Source of the DNA: Flavobacterium sp. UBA7680
GTDB lineage: Bacteria; Bacteroidota; Bacteroidia; Flavobacteriales; Flavobacteriaceae
Length of the DNA: 22,524 nt
Assembly (NCBI RefSeq): GCF_002482975.1
Contig: NZ_DLHA01000055.1
Coordinates: 1-22,524, forward strand
Reading direction: 5' to 3'
Shown in pieces: positions 20,812 through 22,524 of the stretch; positions within the stretch are counted from its first letter, which is position 1; each line of letters opens with the position of its first letter. A model generated the notes under the pieces. The model had not been told where the DNA came from, did not search any database, and was given only the letters and a program-made list of their open reading frames with translations. Made by a program: the position numbers and the translations under genes.

Positions 20812-21195
20812 ATGAAAGTAGTACTGTCAATTAAGCCCCAGTTTGCAAACAAGATATTTGATGGGACAAAAAAATTTGAATTTAGAAAAGCTATTTTTAA
20901 AAACCAAAATGTAACGTCAGTTTTGGTTTATGCTTCTTCACCTGTTCAAAAAGTGATAGGAGAATTCGAAATAGAGAAAATATTTAATCTTGACCTTAAA
21001 GAACTTTGGGATACAACTAAAGAATATTCAGGTATAACAGAAGATTATTTTTATGAATATTTCGAAAACAGACAACAAGGTTTTGCCATTCAAATAAAAA
21101 ATAAAAATAAATTTGAAGAACCGAAATGTTTAAAGGCTGATTATAACTTAACACCACCTCAGTCATTTGCATATTGGTCAAATGAAAAAAGATAA
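20812..21195 (+). CDS. ASCH domain protein
   Basis: This 127-residue protein consists of little more than an ASCH (PUA-fold) domain. The N-terminal signature VLSIKPQFANKIFDGTKKFEFRKAIF carries the Gly18-Thr-Lys20-x-x-Glu23-x-Arg25 core typical of the superfamily. VLVYASSPVQKVIGEFEIEKI is the central strand pair, and the C-terminal LTPPQSFAYWSNE closes the barrel. ASCH domains bind RNA or nucleotides, and one member, E. coli YqfB, hydrolyses N4-acetylcytidine using residues of this region. The start is 3 bases after the stop of the PIN-GNAT gene, so the two are co-translated. Its stop lies at the base of the long terminator hairpin. Whether it is an enzyme, an RNA-binding partner or an antitoxin-like subunit cannot be told. 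Confidence 0.85.
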   Translation: MKVVLSIKPQFANKIFDGTKKFEFRKAIFKNQNVTSVLVYASSPVQKVIGEFEIEKIFNLDLKELWDTTKEYSGITEDYFYEYFENRQQGFAIQIKNKNKFEEPKCLKADYNLTPPQSFAYWSNEKR

Positions 21196-21240
21196 AATCA
21201 AAAACCGATAAACTTTTAAAGTTTATCGGTTTTTGATTTT
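21194..21240. terminator. Bidirectional terminator between the ASCH gene and sufD
   Basis: A 47-base perfect palindrome about position 21217 (arms of 23 bases, core ACCGATAAACTTT and its complement) has flanking A/T runs that serve as T-tracts on either strand. The left arm begins within the ASCH stop codon, and the sufD stop is 15 bases beyond the right arm. It would end both convergent transcripts. Confidence 0.85.
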
Positions 21241-21255
21241 TATAAATAGAATTTT

Positions 21256-22524
21256 CTACAAATCAAATCCTAAATTCACGCCTAATTTCATGGCAATGAT
21301 TTTAGTAATCCTTTGTTTTAATTCAGGTATTTTAATGCTTTCGATTACTGCATTTGAGAATGCGTACATCAATAAAGCTTTAGCTTCTTTTTGAGGAATA
21401 CCACGAGACTGCATGTAGAACATTGCCGTTTCATCAAGCTGTCCAACAGTACAACCGTGAGAACATTTTACATCATCTGCAAAAATCTCTAATTGTGGTT
21501 TTGCGTTGATAGTTGCTTTGTCACTCAATAAAATGTTGTTGCTTTTTTGGAAAGCATTTGTTTTTTGAGCTTCTTTTTCTACCAAAACTTTTCCGTTGAA
21601 AACCCCTGTCGAACGATCAGAGAAAATTCCTTTATAATCCTGGAAACTTTCGCAGTTTGGCGTTGCGTGGTTTACCAAAGTATAATGGTCAACGTGTTGT
21701 TTATCATTTAAAATGGAAATTCCGTTTAACGTACTTGTTAGTCTTTCTCCGTAGTGGTAAAAGTTTAAGTTGTTACGAGTTAAATTTCCACCAAAAGAGA
21801 AAGTGTGTACATAAGCATGACTTTCCTGTTGTTGAGAAACATAAGTATTGTCAATTAAATTTGCTTCGCTATTGTCGTTTTGGATTTTATAATAGTCAAC
21901 AATCGCACGTTTTTGAGCAAAAATCTCTGTAACTGAATTTGTTAAAACAGGATTTTCATTCAAACTTTGGTGACGCTCAATAATTTGAACATGTGAATTT
22001 TCACCCACAATAACCAAATTTCTTGGCTGAACCATTAATGCTGCTTCGTTTCCAGTTGAGAAATACATAATCTCAATTGGTTTATCAGCCACTTTTTTCT
22101 TCGGAATATTGATGAAAGCACCTTCACTTGCAAATGCAGTATTCAATGAAGTCAAACTATCATCTTTACTTGCAATTTGATTAAAGTAGGTATCAATAAT
22201 CATTTTGTATTTTGGTTTGGTTAATGCCGATGACATTAAGCAAACATCAATTCCGTCATGCGTTGTAGAAGACAAATGTGAACTAAAAACACCATCAACA
22301 AATACTAATTTATAAGTATCTATTTCGTGTAAAAAGTATTTTTTTACCTGATTAAATTCGATTGCATTTTCTTCCTTTGGAAAAACCGTAAAGTCATTTT
22401 TTAAGATGGCATTTAGCGATGTATATTTCCAAGCTTCTTCTTTTTTGGTTGGGAAACCTTTATTTTCGAAGTTTTTTAAAGCATTTGTGCGTATGTCATG
22501 TAAATCTGAATGTACATCGACACG
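21256..22524 (-). CDS. sufD: Fe-S cluster assembly protein SufD (5' end outside window)
   Basis: The reading frame is open from the stop at 21256 to the window edge, giving 422 residues, so only a few N-terminal codons are missing. SufD is the SufB-like subunit of the SufBC2D scaffold on which Fe-S clusters are built. The N-terminal GFPTKKEEAWKYTSL motif is diagnostic, and the C-terminal VKCSHGCTVGQLDETAMFYMQSRGIP with GIPQKEAKALL is the conserved region shared by SufB and SufD, with the histidine in CSHG in the functionally important position. The middle is the expected right-handed beta-helix (repeated short strands, for example NSHVQIIERHQ). sufB and sufC are expected upstream, outside the window. 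It converges on the ASCH gene at a shared hairpin. Confidence 0.95.
   Translation of the reverse strand, partial: RVDVHSDLHDIRTNALKNFENKGFPTKKEEAWKYTSLNAILKNDFTVFPKEENAIEFNQVKKYFLHEIDTYKLVFVDGVFSSHLSSTTHDGIDVCLMSSALTKPKYKMIIDTYFNQIASKDDSLTSLNTAFASEGAFINIPKKKVADKPIEIMYFSTGNEAALMVQPRNLVIVGENSHVQIIERHQSLNENPVLTNSVTEIFAQKRAIVDYYKIQNDNSEANLIDNTYVSQQQESHAYVHTFSFGGNLTRNNLNFYHYGERLTSTLNGISILNDKQHVDHYTLVNHATPNCESFQDYKGIFSDRSTGVFNGKVLVEKEAQKTNAFQKSNNILLSDKATINAKPQLEIFADDVKCSHGCTVGQLDETAMFYMQSRGIPQKEAKALLMYAFSNAVIESIKIPELKQRITKIIAMKLGVNLGFDL

Noticed and set aside
21256..22275. sufD as a complete 339-residue protein starting at TTG 22275
   Set aside because: The frame is open to the window edge and the upstream part carries the SufD motif GFPTKKEEAWKYTSL, so the true start is outside.

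Overview
The window comes from a Bacteroidota genome and looks most like Flavobacterium or a close relative. The DNA is AT-rich. Intergenic regions carry promoters of the Bacteroidota type (a TTG element, 17-23 bases, then TAnnTTTG), and Shine-Dalgarno sequences are rare. The gene content also fits: a TonB-dependent receptor paired with a DUF5689 lipoprotein, DUF3078 and DUF2480 proteins, and a suf operon containing SufE and SufT. Gaps between genes hold inverted repeats built on the words CCACGAATT and CCACAGATT, as is typical for flavobacteria. Family names come from reading motifs by eye; no database search was possible.

Layout. Positions 1-1449 (minus strand) hold the 5' end of a tRNA, probably tRNA-Asn, and the site-2 protease RseP. 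Positions 1649-5481 (plus) hold an old-yellow-enzyme oxidoreductase, a Gfo/Idh/MocA oxidoreductase and an MFS transporter, separated by repeat-rich gaps. Positions 5719-9906 (plus) hold a two-gene outer-membrane operon: a TonB-dependent receptor and a DUF5689 / choice-of-anchor-J lipoprotein. Then come a secreted YD-repeat-like protein (10035-10892) and the ribosome-associated GTPase HflX (11058-12287), which ends at a bidirectional terminator facing a secreted hypothetical protein on the minus strand. Positions 13018-17151 (minus) hold a DUF3078 outer-membrane protein and an iron-sulfur operon read sufS, small lipoprotein, sufE, sufT-like, DUF2480. Positions 17372-21195 (plus) hold a membrane-anchored serine hydrolase and a tight three-gene cassette. 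sufD (minus) runs off the right edge.

How the genes relate. SufS, SufE and SufD are the sulfur donor, sulfur acceptor and scaffold subunit of the SUF Fe-S assembly machine, and the DUF59 protein is a SufT-like maturation factor. In this window sufD is separated from sufS by about 4 kb of opposite-strand genes, so sufS must be transcribed from its own promoter; an exact -7 element lies just upstream of it.

The most interesting region is 18770-21195. It encodes a 173-residue adenylate-kinase-like P-loop protein, a 505-residue protein that appears to join a PIN nuclease domain, a GNAT acetyltransferase domain and a PUA/EVE/ASCH-like domain, and a 127-residue stand-alone ASCH protein. The genes are joined by a 1-base overlap and a 3-base gap, are poorer in G+C than their surroundings, and end at a long perfect hairpin. 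The domain set suggests an RNA-directed system, perhaps defence, toxin-antitoxin or RNA modification and repair. That function is inference only.
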